In this document: positions 10,317 to 19,540 of the stretch, in pieces
Position numbering within the stretch: the first letter of the stretch is position 1
Layout: each line of letters starts with the position of its first letter
Origin: Clostridium chauvoei
Lineage (GTDB): Bacteria; Bacillota; Clostridia; Clostridiales; Clostridiaceae
Length of the DNA: 64,000 nucleotides
Assembly (NCBI RefSeq): GCF_002327185.1
Contig: NZ_CP018624.1
Location: 1,302,001 to 1,366,000 of the forward strand
Reading direction: 5' to 3'
The notes under the pieces: generated by a model
Database searches by the model: none
Told to the model about the DNA's origin: nothing
What the model saw: only the letters and a program-made list of their open reading frames with translations
Made by a program: the position numbers and the translations under genes

Positions 10317-11240
10317 TTAGATAAAAAACTCACTGTAACTAGCAAATTTTTTATCTTTTTTTAGCTGTATTACTAAATCTTCTAGAGAATTAAACTTTTT
10401 TTCATCCCTTATTCGATCTATAAAATACACCTTGATTTCTTCATCGTAAATTTGAGAATTAAAATCTAATATATAAGTCTCTATAGTTAATTCTTGACCA
10501 TTTACTGTAGGATTATTCCCAACAGATGTAATTCCTTTGTATTTTTTATTATTATAAATAATATTAGTATAATATACTCCTATTTTAGGAATTGCCATTT
10601 TATAGTCAAATTTTAGATTAGCAGTTGGAAAACCTATCGTCCTTCCACGCTTTTTACCATGAGTTACTAACCCCTTAAGCATAAAGGGTTTTGATAACAT
10701 CTCTCTTGCTTCTAAAACATCGCCATTTAATATACTATTTCTTATTCTAGTACTACTTATAATTTCATCTTTATACCTAAAAGCTTCCATAACATATAAT
10801 TCATAGTTATATTTTTCTTTCAAATCTTTTAAAAGATTTATATCTCCTTGATTTTTATAACCAAATTTAAAATTAAATCCAACTATAATCCCCTTTACAT
10901 TATACTCTTTACAAAGAAAACTTATAAATTCTTCAGGGGACATTCTCATAAAATCTTGAGTAAAGCTTCTAAGGGCTACTATATCTATCTTTTTTCTCTC
11001 TAAAATCTCAAGTTTTGTATCAATATCCATAATTAATTTTGGAGCTAGCTCTGGTTTTATTAATGTTTTAGGATGATTTTTATATGTAAAAACCATACTA
11101 TTGCCATTATTTTTTCCAGCTACCTCAACAGCTTTTTTTACAAGAGATAGATGTCCTAAATGCAGTCCATCAAAGCTTCCTAGAGCAACATAATTGGCTT
11201 TATGTCTTTCTTCCATAAAAGAATCATCTAATACTATCAT
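10317..11240 (-). CDS. ribF: Bifunctional riboflavin kinase / FAD synthetase
   Basis: This enzyme makes FMN from riboflavin and then FAD from FMN. The 307-residue protein has an N-terminal nucleotidyltransferase domain, seen in VALGSFDGLHLGHLSLV and ISSTRIRNSI. The C-terminal flavokinase domain is seen in GKKRGRTIGFPTANLKFD and GVYYTNI. It is the last gene of the long nusA-infB-truB-ribF series, 11 bases downstream of truB. No FMN riboswitch is present, as expected for ribF within this operon. Confidence 0.95.
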   Translation of the reverse strand: MIVLDDSFMEERHKANYVALGSFDGLHLGHLSLVKKAVEVAGKNNGNSMVFTYKNHPKTLIKPELAPKLIMDIDTKLEILERKKIDIVALRSFTQDFMRMSPEEFISFLCKEYNVKGIIVGFNFKFGYKNQGDINLLKDLKEKYNYELYVMEAFRYKDEIISSTRIRNSILNGDVLEAREMLSKPFMLKGLVTHGKKRGRTIGFPTANLKFDYKMAIPKIGVYYTNIIYNNKKYKGITSVGNNPTVNGQELTIETYILDFNSQIYDEEIKVYFIDRIRDEKKFNSLEDLVIQLKKDKKFASYSEFFI

Positions 11241-11251
11241 ATTATGATCTC

Positions 11252-12130
11252 CTAGTTATTTATTAATTTTTCTATTTTAAAGCCCTGATTATTCTTTCTT
11301 CCAAGTCCAATAAAAATACCATCTTCATTGTAAACTCTATATAATCTATCTATTTCAATTTTATCTTTAGAAAATCTTGTATCAAAAACTCTAACTCCAT
11401 TCATTAGAAGTTTTCCATATTTATTTCCCACAGTAATTTTATCGTATATCTTAAGTGCTTCCTCTATTGATATAATATAATCACTTATGTTATCTTCTGT
11501 TAAGTCATTTATATTAATTGTGTTATCCTCCGTAAAAATAGATGTTTTAAATCTCTTCAGATCAGTCATACAAGCTCCAACCCCTAAAGCTTCTCCTATA
11601 TCTAAACAAAGACTTCTTATATATGTTCCTTTTGAACAAGTAACCCTCATTTTTATATATGGATTATTAATTTCAACATCTTCTATACTATATATTTTTA
11701 TTAATCTACCTTCTCGATGTACTTCTATGCCTTTTCTTGCTAACTCATAAAGTCTTACTCCATTTTGTTTTAAGGCAGAATACATTGGAGGTATTTGAGA
11801 ATATTCACCTATAAATGAATTTATAGCTTCTAATATTTCATTATCTTTTAAGTGAGTTGTATCTTTTTCTTCAATAACTTCTCCCTCTAAATCATAGGTA
11901 GTAGTTTTAACTCCAAGCTTAAATACAACTTCATACCCTTTTTCTGAATTCATAATATAATCAATTATTTTAGTAGCTTTACCTATACAAATAGGTAGAA
12001 CACCAGTTGCCTCTGGATCTAAGGTTCCTGTATGTCCTACTTTTCCTGTTTTTGCAATTTTTTTGATTTTTCTAACAACATCAAAGGAAGTCATTCCTTT
12101 GTTTTTAAAGACGTTTATTACACCATTCAT
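11252..12130 (-). CDS. truB: tRNA pseudouridine-55 synthase TruB
   Basis: Converts U55 of the tRNA T-loop to pseudouridine. The catalytic aspartate sits in GHTGTLDPEATGVLPICIG near residue 38, and other family segments are YEVVFKLG, QIPPMYSALKQNG and CSKGTYIRSLCLDIG. The length of 292 residues is normal, including a C-terminal PUA-like part. Its ATG overlaps the stop of nrnA (TAATG), indicating translational coupling inside the infB operon. Confidence 0.95.
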   Translation of the reverse strand: MNGVINVFKNKGMTSFDVVRKIKKIAKTGKVGHTGTLDPEATGVLPICIGKATKIIDYIMNSEKGYEVVFKLGVKTTTYDLEGEVIEEKDTTHLKDNEILEAINSFIGEYSQIPPMYSALKQNGVRLYELARKGIEVHREGRLIKIYSIEDVEINNPYIKMRVTCSKGTYIRSLCLDIGEALGVGACMTDLKRFKTSIFTEDNTININDLTEDNISDYIISIEEALKIYDKITVGNKYGKLLMNGVRVFDTRFSKDKIEIDRLYRVYNEDGIFIGLGRKNNQGFKIEKLINN

Positions 12131-13104
12131 TAATGTAATTCTTTCTCTATTTGTTCTAGTATTCTATCCTTTGCTTCATCCATGCAAATCCCTTTAAGTG
12201 TTATGCCAGCTGCCTTTATATGACCGCCTCCACCTAAATTTTCTGCTATATTTCTAACATCAAAATCAGATTTTGATCTTAAACTAGCCTTTGAGCCATT
12301 TTCAATTTCTTTAATAAGAATTGCTACTTCTACTCCCTTTATTTGTAATCCATAAGAGATTATATCTGATGTATCTTGAAGCTCAATTCCTAATTCTTCA
12401 GCATAGGATTTAGGTATTTGTATTAAAGCTACTTTTTTATCTAATAAAAGCTCCATGTTATTTAAAGCTTTTCCTATTAGCCTTACTTTTTCAAAACTCT
12501 TATTATCAAAAAGATTTTGATGAATTAAAGTGTTATTTACACCAATTTTCTTTAACTTAGCTGCAATTGTATGTGTTCTAAAAGTTACATTAGAATGCCT
12601 AAAAGCTCCTGTATCTGTAACTAGTGAAGTATAAAGACATTGCCCTATATTAAGGTTTTCTTTATTTTGTTCTTCAAAATTTATACCCATACATTCTAAT
12701 AGCTCAAATACTATTTCTGCTGTTGCAGCTGCTTTATCATCAACATAATTTTCATCACCATAATAATCATTTGATATATGGTGATCTACATTTATTATCT
12801 TTCCTTTAAAACTTTTTAAATTCGCAGAAATTCTTTCAAAATTCCCACAATCTAAAACTACAACTGTTGTAGTATCTTCTGTTGGTGTATCAACTTCCCC
12901 AGTAGCTTCTTCCGCTAAAGGAAGAAACTTTAAATTATCTGAAAGCGTATCTTTAGAAATTAAATACGCATTCTTGTTTAATTTTCTTAGGGCATTTAAT
13001 AATGCAAGTGCACTACCTACCGCATCACCATCTGGTGATGCATGGTAAGTAATACCTACTTTTTTACTATTTAAAATGCTCTTACTTATATGCTTTAGAG
13101 ACAT
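12130..13104 (-). CDS. nrnA: DHH/DHHA1 phosphoesterase, NrnA-type oligoribonuclease / pAp phosphatase
   Basis: A 324-residue protein with the DHH motifs HASPDGDAVGSALAL, VVVLDCGN and the signature NVDHHISN, then a DHHA1 domain ending GGGGHIKAAG. Bacillus NrnA degrades short oligoribonucleotides and dephosphorylates pAp. It lies between rbfA and truB, its standard location in Firmicutes, and overlaps truB by a single shared TAATG junction. rbfA stops two bases upstream. Confidence 0.92.
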   Translation of the reverse strand: MSLKHISKSILNSKKVGITYHASPDGDAVGSALALLNALRKLNKNAYLISKDTLSDNLKFLPLAEEATGEVDTPTEDTTTVVVLDCGNFERISANLKSFKGKIINVDHHISNDYYGDENYVDDKAAATAEIVFELLECMGINFEEQNKENLNIGQCLYTSLVTDTGAFRHSNVTFRTHTIAAKLKKIGVNNTLIHQNLFDNKSFEKVRLIGKALNNMELLLDKKVALIQIPKSYAEELGIELQDTSDIISYGLQIKGVEVAILIKEIENGSKASLRSKSDFDVRNIAENLGGGGHIKAAGITLKGICMDEAKDRILEQIEKELH

Positions 13105-13105
13105 A

Positions 13106-13456
13106 TTATTTTTCCTTAGCCCTTTCTATTAGCGCATCTATTTTCATTCCATAATCTATAGATTCGTCTAATTCAAAGATTATTTGTGGCGTATTTCTTA
13201 AGTTTATTCTCTTTCCGATTTCTCTTCTTATATAGCCACTAGCGCTTTTTAAAGCTTTAAAAGTTTCATTTTTCTCTTCTTCATTTTTTCCAAATATACT
13301 TACGAAGACCTTAGCATATCTTAAATCTCTTGTAACTTCAACTGCCGTTACAGAAACCATAGCTGTCATTCTTGGATCTTTTATTTCATCTCTTATTATG
13401 ACGCTAATTTCCTTCTTTACTTCTTCGTTTATTCTTCCACCTCTGTAGTTAGCCAT
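13106..13456 (-). CDS. rbfA: Ribosome-binding factor A
   Basis: A small KH-fold protein (116 residues) that acts late in 30S maturation near helix 1 of 16S rRNA. Family segments seen are INEEVKKEISVIIRDEIKDPR and VTRDLRYAKVFVSIFG, and LRNTPQIIFELDESIDYGMKID at the C-terminus. It lies immediately downstream of infB, the almost universal gene order. Confidence 0.96.
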   Translation of the reverse strand: MANYRGGRINEEVKKEISVIIRDEIKDPRMTAMVSVTAVEVTRDLRYAKVFVSIFGKNEEEKNETFKALKSASGYIRREIGKRINLRNTPQIIFELDESIDYGMKIDALIERAKEK

Positions 13457-13473
13457 CTAAAATCACCTCTTTA

Positions 13474-15525
13474 TTAAAGCTCTTTTCTCTTAATTGCTTC
13501 CATTGTGTATGATTCTATAATATCTCCTTCTTTAAGATCATTGAACTTTTCAACGCTTAAACCACATTCATATCCAGTATTAACTTCTTTTACATCATCC
13601 TTGAATCTCTTTAATGAAGCTAATGTTGATTCGAAGATAACTATTCCTTCTCTTATTACTCTAACTTCTGAATTTCTTAATATCTTTCCTTCTATAACAT
13701 ATGAACCTGCAATAGTTCCTACATTAGATATTTTGTAAACTAATCTTACTTCTGCTTTACCATTTACAACTTCTTTGTATTCAGGATCAAGCATACCTAT
13801 CATAGCTGATTTAACATCTTCTATTGCATCATATATTATTCTATAAGTCTTAATATCAACACCTTCTTTATCTGCTATTGCAGTAGCATTTCCATCTGGT
13901 CTAACATTAAATCCTATAAGAATAGCATTTGAAGCTGTCGCAAGAGTAACATCTGTTTCTGTTATTGCTCCAACACCACCATGAATTACTCTAACCTTTA
14001 CATCGTCAGTTGAAAGTTTTTCAAGTGATTGTCTTATAGCTTGAACTGAACCTTGAACATCAGCTTTAACTATAATTGAAAGTTCCTTAACTGATCCTTC
14101 TTGTATTTGATTATATAAATCTTCAAGAGAAACTCTATTAGATGCTTGGAAACTTTCATCTTTAGCCTTTTGTTTTCTTGTTTCTGCCATATTTCTAGCT
14201 GTCTTTTCATCTTTAACTACAACAAATCTATCTCCAGCTGCAGGAACTTCTGAAAGTCCTAATATTTCTACTGGAATTGATGGGCCAGCTAGTTTTATTT
14301 TCTTTCCTTTATCGTCAAACATAGCTCTTATTCTACCATAAGTAGTACCTACTAATATTGAATCTCCAACATGTAATGTACCATTTTGAATAAGTAGTGT
14401 TGCAACTGCACCTCTACCTTTATCAAGTTTAGCTTCTATTACAGTACCCTTAGCTTTTCTATTTGGATCAGCTTTAAGCTCAGCCATTTCAGCAGTTAAA
14501 AGTACCATTTCTAATAATTGATCTAGATTTTCTCCAGTTTTTGCTGATACTGGTACACAAATTGTATCTCCACCCCAGTCTTCTGCTACTAATCCATATT
14601 CTGTTAATTCTTGTTTAACTCTATCTATGTTTGCTCCTGGTCTATCAATCTTATTTATAGCAACTATCATAGGAACTTCTGCTGCTTGACAGTGACTTAT
14701 AGCTTCCTTAGTTTGAGGCATTATTCCGTCATCTGCTGCAACAACTAATATTACAACGTCTGTAACTTGTGCTCCTCTTGCTCTCATAGCAGTGAAAGCT
14801 TCATGTCCTGGTGTATCTAAGAATGTTAATTTTTCTCCATTTAAATTAACTGTATAAGCACCTATATGTTGTGTTATTCCACCAGCTTCTGTATCTGTAA
14901 CTTTTGATTTTCTTATAGCATCTAGTAAAGATGTCTTTCCATGGTCAACGTGTCCCATAACAGTAACTATAGGAGGTCTCTTTACTAAATCTTCTTCAAC
15001 TATGTCATCTTCTTCAAAAGTATCTAATTCTTCTACTTCTTCTTTTTTAACTACTAAACATTCATATTTTTCACATACTTTTTCTGCTGTTGCAAAATCT
15101 ATTTCTTGATTTATAGCTGCCATAACACCTGTGAATATTAATGTTTTTATAACATCTGCAGTAGGTTTTCCAATTTTTTCTGCTAATTCTTTAACAGTGA
15201 TGGTTTCACCCATCTCTATAACTCCTGAACCACCTTCTCCAACACTTTCATTTTCTTCATTATCGTCTTTTTTTCTTTTTCTCTTCTTAGCTTGTTTATT
15301 TACAGCTTCAGCTAATTCATCTTCATATTCGTCAACAATAGTTTTCTTTCCATCTTCTGATTGAGCTCCACCTAATAATTCCTTTATTAGATCTGCATCT
15401 TCATCTTCTATTACGCTCATATGATTTTTTACATCTACACTAAACTCATCCATTAATATTGTTATTAAATCCTTTGAACTTACATTCAGTTCCTTTGCCA
15501 ATTCATATACTCTGATTTTTGACAA
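13474..15525 (-). CDS. infB: Translation initiation factor IF-2
   Basis: A GTPase that places initiator fMet-tRNA on the 30S subunit. The 683-residue protein has a short N-terminal region ([16 protein letters not shown]) and an acidic/basic linker. The G domain carries [23 protein letters not shown] and NKID, followed by domains II-IV. I choose the TTG at 15525 ([11 protein letters not shown]) since GGGGGTGAT stands just upstream; a GTG nine bases earlier lies inside that SD. This short form resembles the Bacillus protein. Because insertion copy 1 lies 0.6 kb upstream, the promoter serving this essential gene is now in question. Confidence 0.97.
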   Translation of the reverse strand: MSKIRVYELAKELNVSSKDLITILMDEFSVDVKNHMSVIEDEDADLIKELLGGAQSEDGKKTIVDEYEDELAEAVNKQAKKRKRKKDDNEENESVGEGGSGVIEMGETITVKELAEKIGKPTADVIKTLIFTGVMAAINQEIDFATAEKVCEKYECLVVKKEEVEELDTFEEDDIVEEDLVKRPPIVTVMGHVDHGKTSLLDAIRKSKVTDTEAGGITQHIGAYTVNLNGEKLTFLDTPGHEAFTAMRARGAQVTDVVILVVAADDGIMPQTKEAISHCQAAEVPMIVAINKIDRPGANIDRVKQELTEYGLVAEDWGGDTICVPVSAKTGENLDQLLEMVLLTAEMAELKADPNRKAKGTVIEAKLDKGRGAVATLLIQNGTLHVGDSILVGTTYGRIRAMFDDKGKKIKLAGPSIPVEILGLSEVPAAGDRFVVVKDEKTARNMAETRKQKAKDESFQASNRVSLEDLYNQIQEGSVKELSIIVKADVQGSVQAIRQSLEKLSTDDVKVRVIHGGVGAITETDVTLATASNAILIGFNVRPDGNATAIADKEGVDIKTYRIIYDAIEDVKSAMIGMLDPEYKEVVNGKAEVRLVYKISNVGTIAGSYVIEGKILRNSEVRVIREGIVIFESTLASLKRFKDDVKEVNTGYECGLSVEKFNDLKEGDIIESYTMEAIKRKEL

Positions 15526-15540
15526 TAAAATCACCCCCGG

Positions 15541-15855
15541 TTAAATTTGGTTTTTCCCATCTTGATAAAGGGCATAAAGTTTCTTAGCCATATTTCCATC
15601 ACCTATAGCCAAAATCTTTACTTCTTCTCTTCCTATTGAATATCCTAATTCTTCTTTTGAAAAATCTTCAATATAAGGTATCTCCTTTATATTACAATGG
15701 TTTATAAACTTTCTTTTTGTGCTATCTGAAGCATCATTAGAAATTATGAAAAGATTTATATCCATTCTATTTCTTTGCTCATTACACTTACTATATCCTT
15801 CAATTACATTTCCAGACCTTTTTGCTAATCCTAGAAAATTAAAAAATTTATTCAT
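15541..15855 (-). CDS. ylxQ: YlxQ, L7Ae-family RNA-binding protein
   Basis: A 104-residue protein of the L7Ae/L30e fold, which binds kink-turn RNA. FLGLAKRSGNVIEGYSKC is the family opening, and the fold continues through INLFIISNDASDSTKRKF. It overlaps the 3' end of ylxR by 8 bases and precedes infB, the conserved nusA-ylxR-ylxQ-infB order. The cellular role is not well established. Confidence 0.9.
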   Translation of the reverse strand: MNKFFNFLGLAKRSGNVIEGYSKCNEQRNRMDINLFIISNDASDSTKRKFINHCNIKEIPYIEDFSKEELGYSIGREEVKILAIGDGNMAKKLYALYQDGKNQI

Positions 15856-16114
15856 TTTCTATCTCTTTCCTTAATCTATTATATATCTCTTCATTTATAG
15901 CTACATCTAAATTTCTACTAAGTCTTTTAGCTTTAAAGGCCTTTTCTAAACATACCGAATCCTTGCATATGTATGCGCCTCTTCCTGATTTTTTACCAGT
16001 TAAATCTACAGATACTTCTCCCTCAGGACTTTTAACTACTCTTATAAGTTCCTTTTTAGGTTTCATTTCCATACATCCTGTGCACATTCTAAGTGGAACT
16101 TTCTTTACTTTCAT
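15848..16114 (-). CDS. ylxR: YlxR (RnpM-type RNA-binding protein)
   Basis: An 88-residue DUF448/YlxR protein; in Bacillus it has been reported to bind RNase P RNA (hence RnpM). Conserved features are RMCTGCMEMKPKKELIRVV and GRGAYICKDSVCLEKA. The ATG at 16114 is preceded by AAGGAGG. That SD is original chromosomal sequence lying just outside insertion copy 1, so translation signals survive although the gene is now 1,777 bp from nusA; before insertion the gap would have been 14 bp. Confidence 0.92.
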   Translation of the reverse strand: MKVKKVPLRMCTGCMEMKPKKELIRVVKSPEGEVSVDLTGKKSGRGAYICKDSVCLEKAFKAKRLSRNLDVAINEEIYNRLRKEIENE

Positions 16115-16129
16115 AAAAGATTCCTCCTT

Positions 16130-16137
16130 TATTCTGC
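16130..16137. repeat. Target-site duplication of IS copy 1, left
   Basis: TATTCTGC abuts the left end of IS copy 1 and is repeated exactly at 17893-17900 on the other side. Confidence 0.95.
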
Positions 16138-16292
16138 GTTAGTGTAAAGTTTTTTACACTACTTTTCTTTTTAAATCTTTATATATCAAGGTTTCGCCAG
16201 TTTTTTTGTATAAAAAAATAACGACCCCCTAATTTCATGTTAAAATTGAATCTCTAACCAAACAAAATCACACATGAAAGGATGTCGTTATT

Positions 16293-17732
16293 ATGGATTC
16301 AATTATAACTTATTTAATTACTTATAATCAATATTTAATTGCCATTATCGGTCAATTACTTTTATTCATCTCAAAACATATTCCACTTAACCAGATGATA
16401 TTTGATGATTCTAATAGTCCAGAATACCAAAAATTCAAAGTAGATAAGCTACCCACAATTATTAGATTTGAAAAGGTAGACTATATATTACTTTTAGCTT
16501 ATTACAAACATAAATATAACAAGACCGTAAAACCCGTCCAAAGACGGAACGGGAAGTCTATCCCTAAAAAAACTAAATGTCCTAAGTGTGGTGCACCACA
16601 TGAATATATATACGATAACAATGGCAGTAAAGGACAGTTTCAATGTAAAGTTTGTGGTCTTACATTTAAAGAAACTAATCACACAACTAAACCAATAGTA
16701 TTTATATGTCCTTATTGCGGTGCTACGCTTACGGAACAAAAGCAACGCAAGCACTTTAAAATACATAAATGCAATAATTCTAAATGCTTATACTATCAAA
16801 GAAATCTTAAGAATCTTCCAAAGAATATTGATCCTTGTGATAAATACAAGTATAAGCTTCATTACATATATCGTGAATTTAATATTAACTTCTTTAAAAT
16901 GGATCTATATCCAATATCAAAACATGCTACCGGATTTAGTTTTAAGAAGTTTAGCCCGCATATAATGGGACTATGCTTGACTTATCACGTTAATTGTAAA
17001 ATGTCTACAAGACAAACAGCTCATGTTTTAAAAGAAGTTCATGGAATAAAAATTTCACATAGAACTGTTGCTAATTATGCTCTAACAGCAGCTGCTGTTA
17101 TTAAGCCGTTTGTTGATACCTTTGATTACAAACCCTCTAAAATACTTTCTGCCGATGAAACTTATATAAAAGTAAAAGGCATTAAGCATTATGTCTGGAT
17201 TGTAATGGATGCTTGTAAAAGGTCTATTCTAGGTTATCAAGTATCTGATACAAGAGATACTGGCCCTTGTATACTAGCAATGCGTATGGCTTTTGATAAG
17301 TTTAAAGACTTCCCTGGAAAAGCTTTAAACTTCGTTGCCGATGGTTACAGTTCATATCCGTTAGCGAAGCAACAATTTGAATTAGAAAAAAATAAAGAAT
17401 TTAATCTAACTCAAGTTATCGGACTTACTAACGATGATCCAGTATCTGAAGAATTTCGTTGGGTTAAGCAAGTTGTAGAGCGTTTAAACCGTACCTTTAA
17501 ATCTTCCTACAGGGGTACCTGTGGTTATGGAAGTGATGAAGGTGCTCTTTATGGCTTCTCCCTTTGGGTTGCTTATTACAACTTCTTACGCCCGCATCCT
17601 TACAATTACTGGCGTCCTTTAAACGAATTAAAGCAACTAGATGGTATTGACAATATGTCTGCAAAGTGGCAAATTCTTATCAGTCTCGGTCAACAAACCA
17701 TATTACATATGCAAGAATCACAAACTTCTTGA
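16293..17732 (+). CDS. IS6-like DDE transposase with N-terminal zinc ribbons, copy 1
   Basis: A 479-residue transposase. An N-terminal hydrophobic stretch (residues 1-30) is followed by two cysteine clusters: C96, C99, C118, C121 and C139, C142, C160, C165. A helix-turn-helix-like segment lies near 236-262 (MSTRQTAHVLKEVHG). The catalytic domain resembles DDE_Tnp_IS240: D288 in SADETYIKVKG, D350 in NFVADGYSSY, and E396 in VVERLNRTFKSSYRG. The D-E spacing of 45 is longer than the 34 usual in IS6, and classic IS6 transposases are only about 230-260 residues, so this is a longer, divergent branch. The frame is intact and the element looks active. Confidence 0.9.
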   Translation: MDSIITYLITYNQYLIAIIGQLLLFISKHIPLNQMIFDDSNSPEYQKFKVDKLPTIIRFEKVDYILLLAYYKHKYNKTVKPVQRRNGKSIPKKTKCPKCGAPHEYIYDNNGSKGQFQCKVCGLTFKETNHTTKPIVFICPYCGATLTEQKQRKHFKIHKCNNSKCLYYQRNLKNLPKNIDPCDKYKYKLHYIYREFNINFFKMDLYPISKHATGFSFKKFSPHIMGLCLTYHVNCKMSTRQTAHVLKEVHGIKISHRTVANYALTAAAVIKPFVDTFDYKPSKILSADETYIKVKGIKHYVWIVMDACKRSILGYQVSDTRDTGPCILAMRMAFDKFKDFPGKALNFVADGYSSYPLAKQQFELEKNKEFNLTQVIGLTNDDPVSEEFRWVKQVVERLNRTFKSSYRGTCGYGSDEGALYGFSLWVAYYNFLRPHPYNYWRPLNELKQLDGIDNMSAKWQILISLGQQTILHMQESQTS

Positions 17733-17766
17733 TAAATCATAAAATCAAATATTGATTAAGTTTTTG

Positions 17767-17789
17767 CCTCCGTTACCGAAGGTCTTTTT
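17767..17789 (+). terminator. Possible terminator downstream of the transposase (copy 1)
   Basis: CCTCCG, a TTAC loop and CGAAGG form an imperfect short stem followed by TCTTTTT, 34 bases after the transposase stop. The same sequence recurs in copy 2 at 51846-51868. Weak, with one C-A mismatch. Confidence 0.3.
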
Positions 17790-17891
17790 AGCATATTCAA
17801 TTTTAAAATTTTCTTAGATATTATAAAGATATTTTTAACTATTATTCCAAATTAGCCATAAGCTATTTTTTCATACGAAACTTTACACTAT

Positions 17892-19001
17892 CTATTCTGC
17901 TGATGTTTCAGTTGTTTCTATTACTTCTTCTTTAGTAGCTTCTTCTACTTTAGCAGCTTCTGCTTGTGTTTTGCTCTTTATATCAATTTTCCATCCTGAT
18001 AACTTAGCTGCAAGTCTTACATTTTGACCTTCTTTACCTATAGCTAATGAAAGTTGATTATCATCTACAACAACTTTTGCTGATTTAGAGTTTTCATCTA
18101 CTTTAACATTTAAAACTTTAGCTGGGCTTAAAGCACTTGCTATAAATTCTTCTGGATCTTTGCTCCATTTTATTATATCAATTTTTTCACCCTTAAGTTC
18201 ATTAACTATGTTTTGAACTCTATTTCCCTTTGGTCCAACACAAGCACCCATTGGATCAACATTTTCATCATTTGAATAAACAGCAATTTTACTTCTTGAA
18301 CCTGCTTCTCTTGAAATACTCTTTATTTCTACTACACCTTCAAATATTTCAGGAACTTCTAATTCAAATAATCTTTTAACTAATCCTGGATGTGTTCTTG
18401 AAACTAAAACTTGAGCTCCCTTTGATCCATTTTTAACTTCTACTACATATAATTTTAACTTTTCATTAAATTTATATTCTTCTCCTGGCATTTGTTCGTT
18501 AGGGCCTATTGAACCTTCTATTCTACCTAAGTTAACAAATACATTACCTTTGTCTTTTCTTAGTACAGTACCAGTTATTATATCATATTCTTGTTCTTTA
18601 TATTCTGAATATACTATTGTTCTTTCTGCTTCTCTAATTCTTTGTGTTACAACCCCTTTAGCAAGTTGTGCTGCAACTCTTCCAAAGTTCTTTGGTGTAA
18701 CTTCTAAATCAACTATATCATCTAAGTCATATCTTGGGCTAATTTCTTTAGCCTCCTCTATGCTTATTTCTGTTACTTCATCATATACATCTTCTACAAC
18801 AACTTTTTGTGCATATACATGTATTTCTCCTGTTTCTCTATCTATAGTTACCTTTACATTTTGTGCTGATGTAGTTGGACTTGCATAATTTTTCTTATAT
18901 GCCGCAACTAAAGCATCCTCTATAGTAGTAAATATTAAATCTTCGCTAATTCCCTTATCCTTAACAATTTCTTTAAGAGCACCTATAAACTCTTGGTTCA
19001 T
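17892..19001 (-). CDS. nusA: Transcription termination/antitermination factor NusA (stop codon rebuilt by the IS)
   Basis: NusA binds RNA polymerase and stimulates pausing and intrinsic termination. The 369-residue protein has the N-terminal polymerase-binding domain, an S1 domain (DIITGTVLRKDKGNVFVNLGR) and two KH domains (MGACVGPKGNRVQNIVNEL, LAIGKEGQNVRLAAKLSGWKIDI). It has a short acidic tail and lacks the Gram-negative acidic repeats, as in Bacillus. The final stop is TAG, whose last base is supplied by IS copy 1. The duplicated target shows the ancestral end was GAA TAA followed directly by AGGAGG, so the insertion split TA|A and the IS terminal G restored a stop. The protein sequence is unaltered. 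Confidence 0.96.
   Translation of the reverse strand: MNQEFIGALKEIVKDKGISEDLIFTTIEDALVAAYKKNYASPTTSAQNVKVTIDRETGEIHVYAQKVVVEDVYDEVTEISIEEAKEISPRYDLDDIVDLEVTPKNFGRVAAQLAKGVVTQRIREAERTIVYSEYKEQEYDIITGTVLRKDKGNVFVNLGRIEGSIGPNEQMPGEEYKFNEKLKLYVVEVKNGSKGAQVLVSRTHPGLVKRLFELEVPEIFEGVVEIKSISREAGSRSKIAVYSNDENVDPMGACVGPKGNRVQNIVNELKGEKIDIIKWSKDPEEFIASALSPAKVLNVKVDENSKSAKVVVDDNQLSLAIGKEGQNVRLAAKLSGWKIDIKSKTQAEAAKVEEATKEEVIETTETSAE
17893..17900. repeat. Target-site duplication of IS copy 1, right
   Basis: TATTCTGC, identical to 16130-16137. It encodes the last bases of nusA (Ala-Glu and the first two bases of the stop) on the minus strand. Confidence 0.95.
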
Positions 19002-19018
19002 TTTTTACATCCTCCTTA

Positions 19019-19477
19019 TTAAATTTCCCCTTCTAAATTGGCTGATTTTATTTTATCTTTTGGCACTGTTACTAAAGTTTCTGCCTCTATAACAATTGAA
19101 TCATCTTTAACTTCTTTTAATATACCTTTTATGTTCTTTCTTCCATCTAATGACTTTGTAAATCTAATTAAAACTTCTTTGCCTATTTGTTTTTCAAAAT
19201 GAACATCTGTATATAATCCTCTATTAAGACCTGGTGATGATACTTCAAGGAAATATGCTGTTGCAATAGGATCCTTTTCATCTAATATATCACTAACTCT
19301 TCTTGATAAAGCTTCACAATCTGATAAAGCAATTCCGCCTTCTTTATCTATATATATTCTTAAATAGTATTCTCCATTTTCCTTCACATACTCAATATGA
19401 TAAATTTCATAATTTAATTCATCGGCTACAGGTCTTACTAATTGATCAATAGTTTGTATTAAGGCATCAATTTTCAT
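19019..19477 (-). CDS. rimP: Ribosome maturation factor RimP
   Basis: A 152-residue protein needed for 30S assembly. Family features are [42 protein letters not shown] and the SSPGLNRGL motif, with an SH3-like C-terminal part. It is the first gene of the nusA operon, 17 bases upstream of nusA, and has a leader of about 150-180 bases with a terminator hairpin. Confidence 0.94.
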   Translation of the reverse strand: MKIDALIQTIDQLVRPVADELNYEIYHIEYVKENGEYYLRIYIDKEGGIALSDCEALSRRVSDILDEKDPIATAYFLEVSSPGLNRGLYTDVHFEKQIGKEVLIRFTKSLDGRKNIKGILKEVKDDSIVIEAETLVTVPKDKIKSANLEGEI

Positions 19478-19540
19478 ACACTAACCCTCCTTTTCTATAT
19501 TCAGTTTTTATTAGTTTAAAGCTTACTAAAAAACTATATT

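Larger units (their letters stand above)
16138..17892 (+). mobile_element. IS6-like insertion sequence, copy 1 (1,755 bp)
   Basis: Boundaries come from comparing the two copies and their flanks. The 15-bp terminal repeats GTTAGTGTAAAGTTT (left) and GATAGTGTAAAGTTT (right, complement) differ at one position. Perfect 8-bp duplications TATTCTGC flank it. The 8-bp duplication, the AAAGTTT in the ends and the DDE domain fit the IS6 family. One transposase gene reads on the plus strand, opposite to the host operon. At the left end the terminal repeat is followed by its own inverted copy, giving a perfect 8-bp-arm palindrome at 16141-16160 that has no counterpart at the right end. I found one base difference from copy 2 (T at 17615, C at 51694). 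The element splits nusA from ylxR. Confidence 0.93.

Noticed and set aside
10243..11251. FMN riboswitch for ribF
   Set aside because: The gap before ribF is 11 bases and none of the conserved RFN elements is seen; ribF in the truB operon normally lacks it.
16494..16965. Overlapping 81- and 90-residue ORFs inside the transposase gene
   Set aside because: They are other-frame shadows of the transposase, without SD sequences, and recur in copy 2 only because the DNA is identical.
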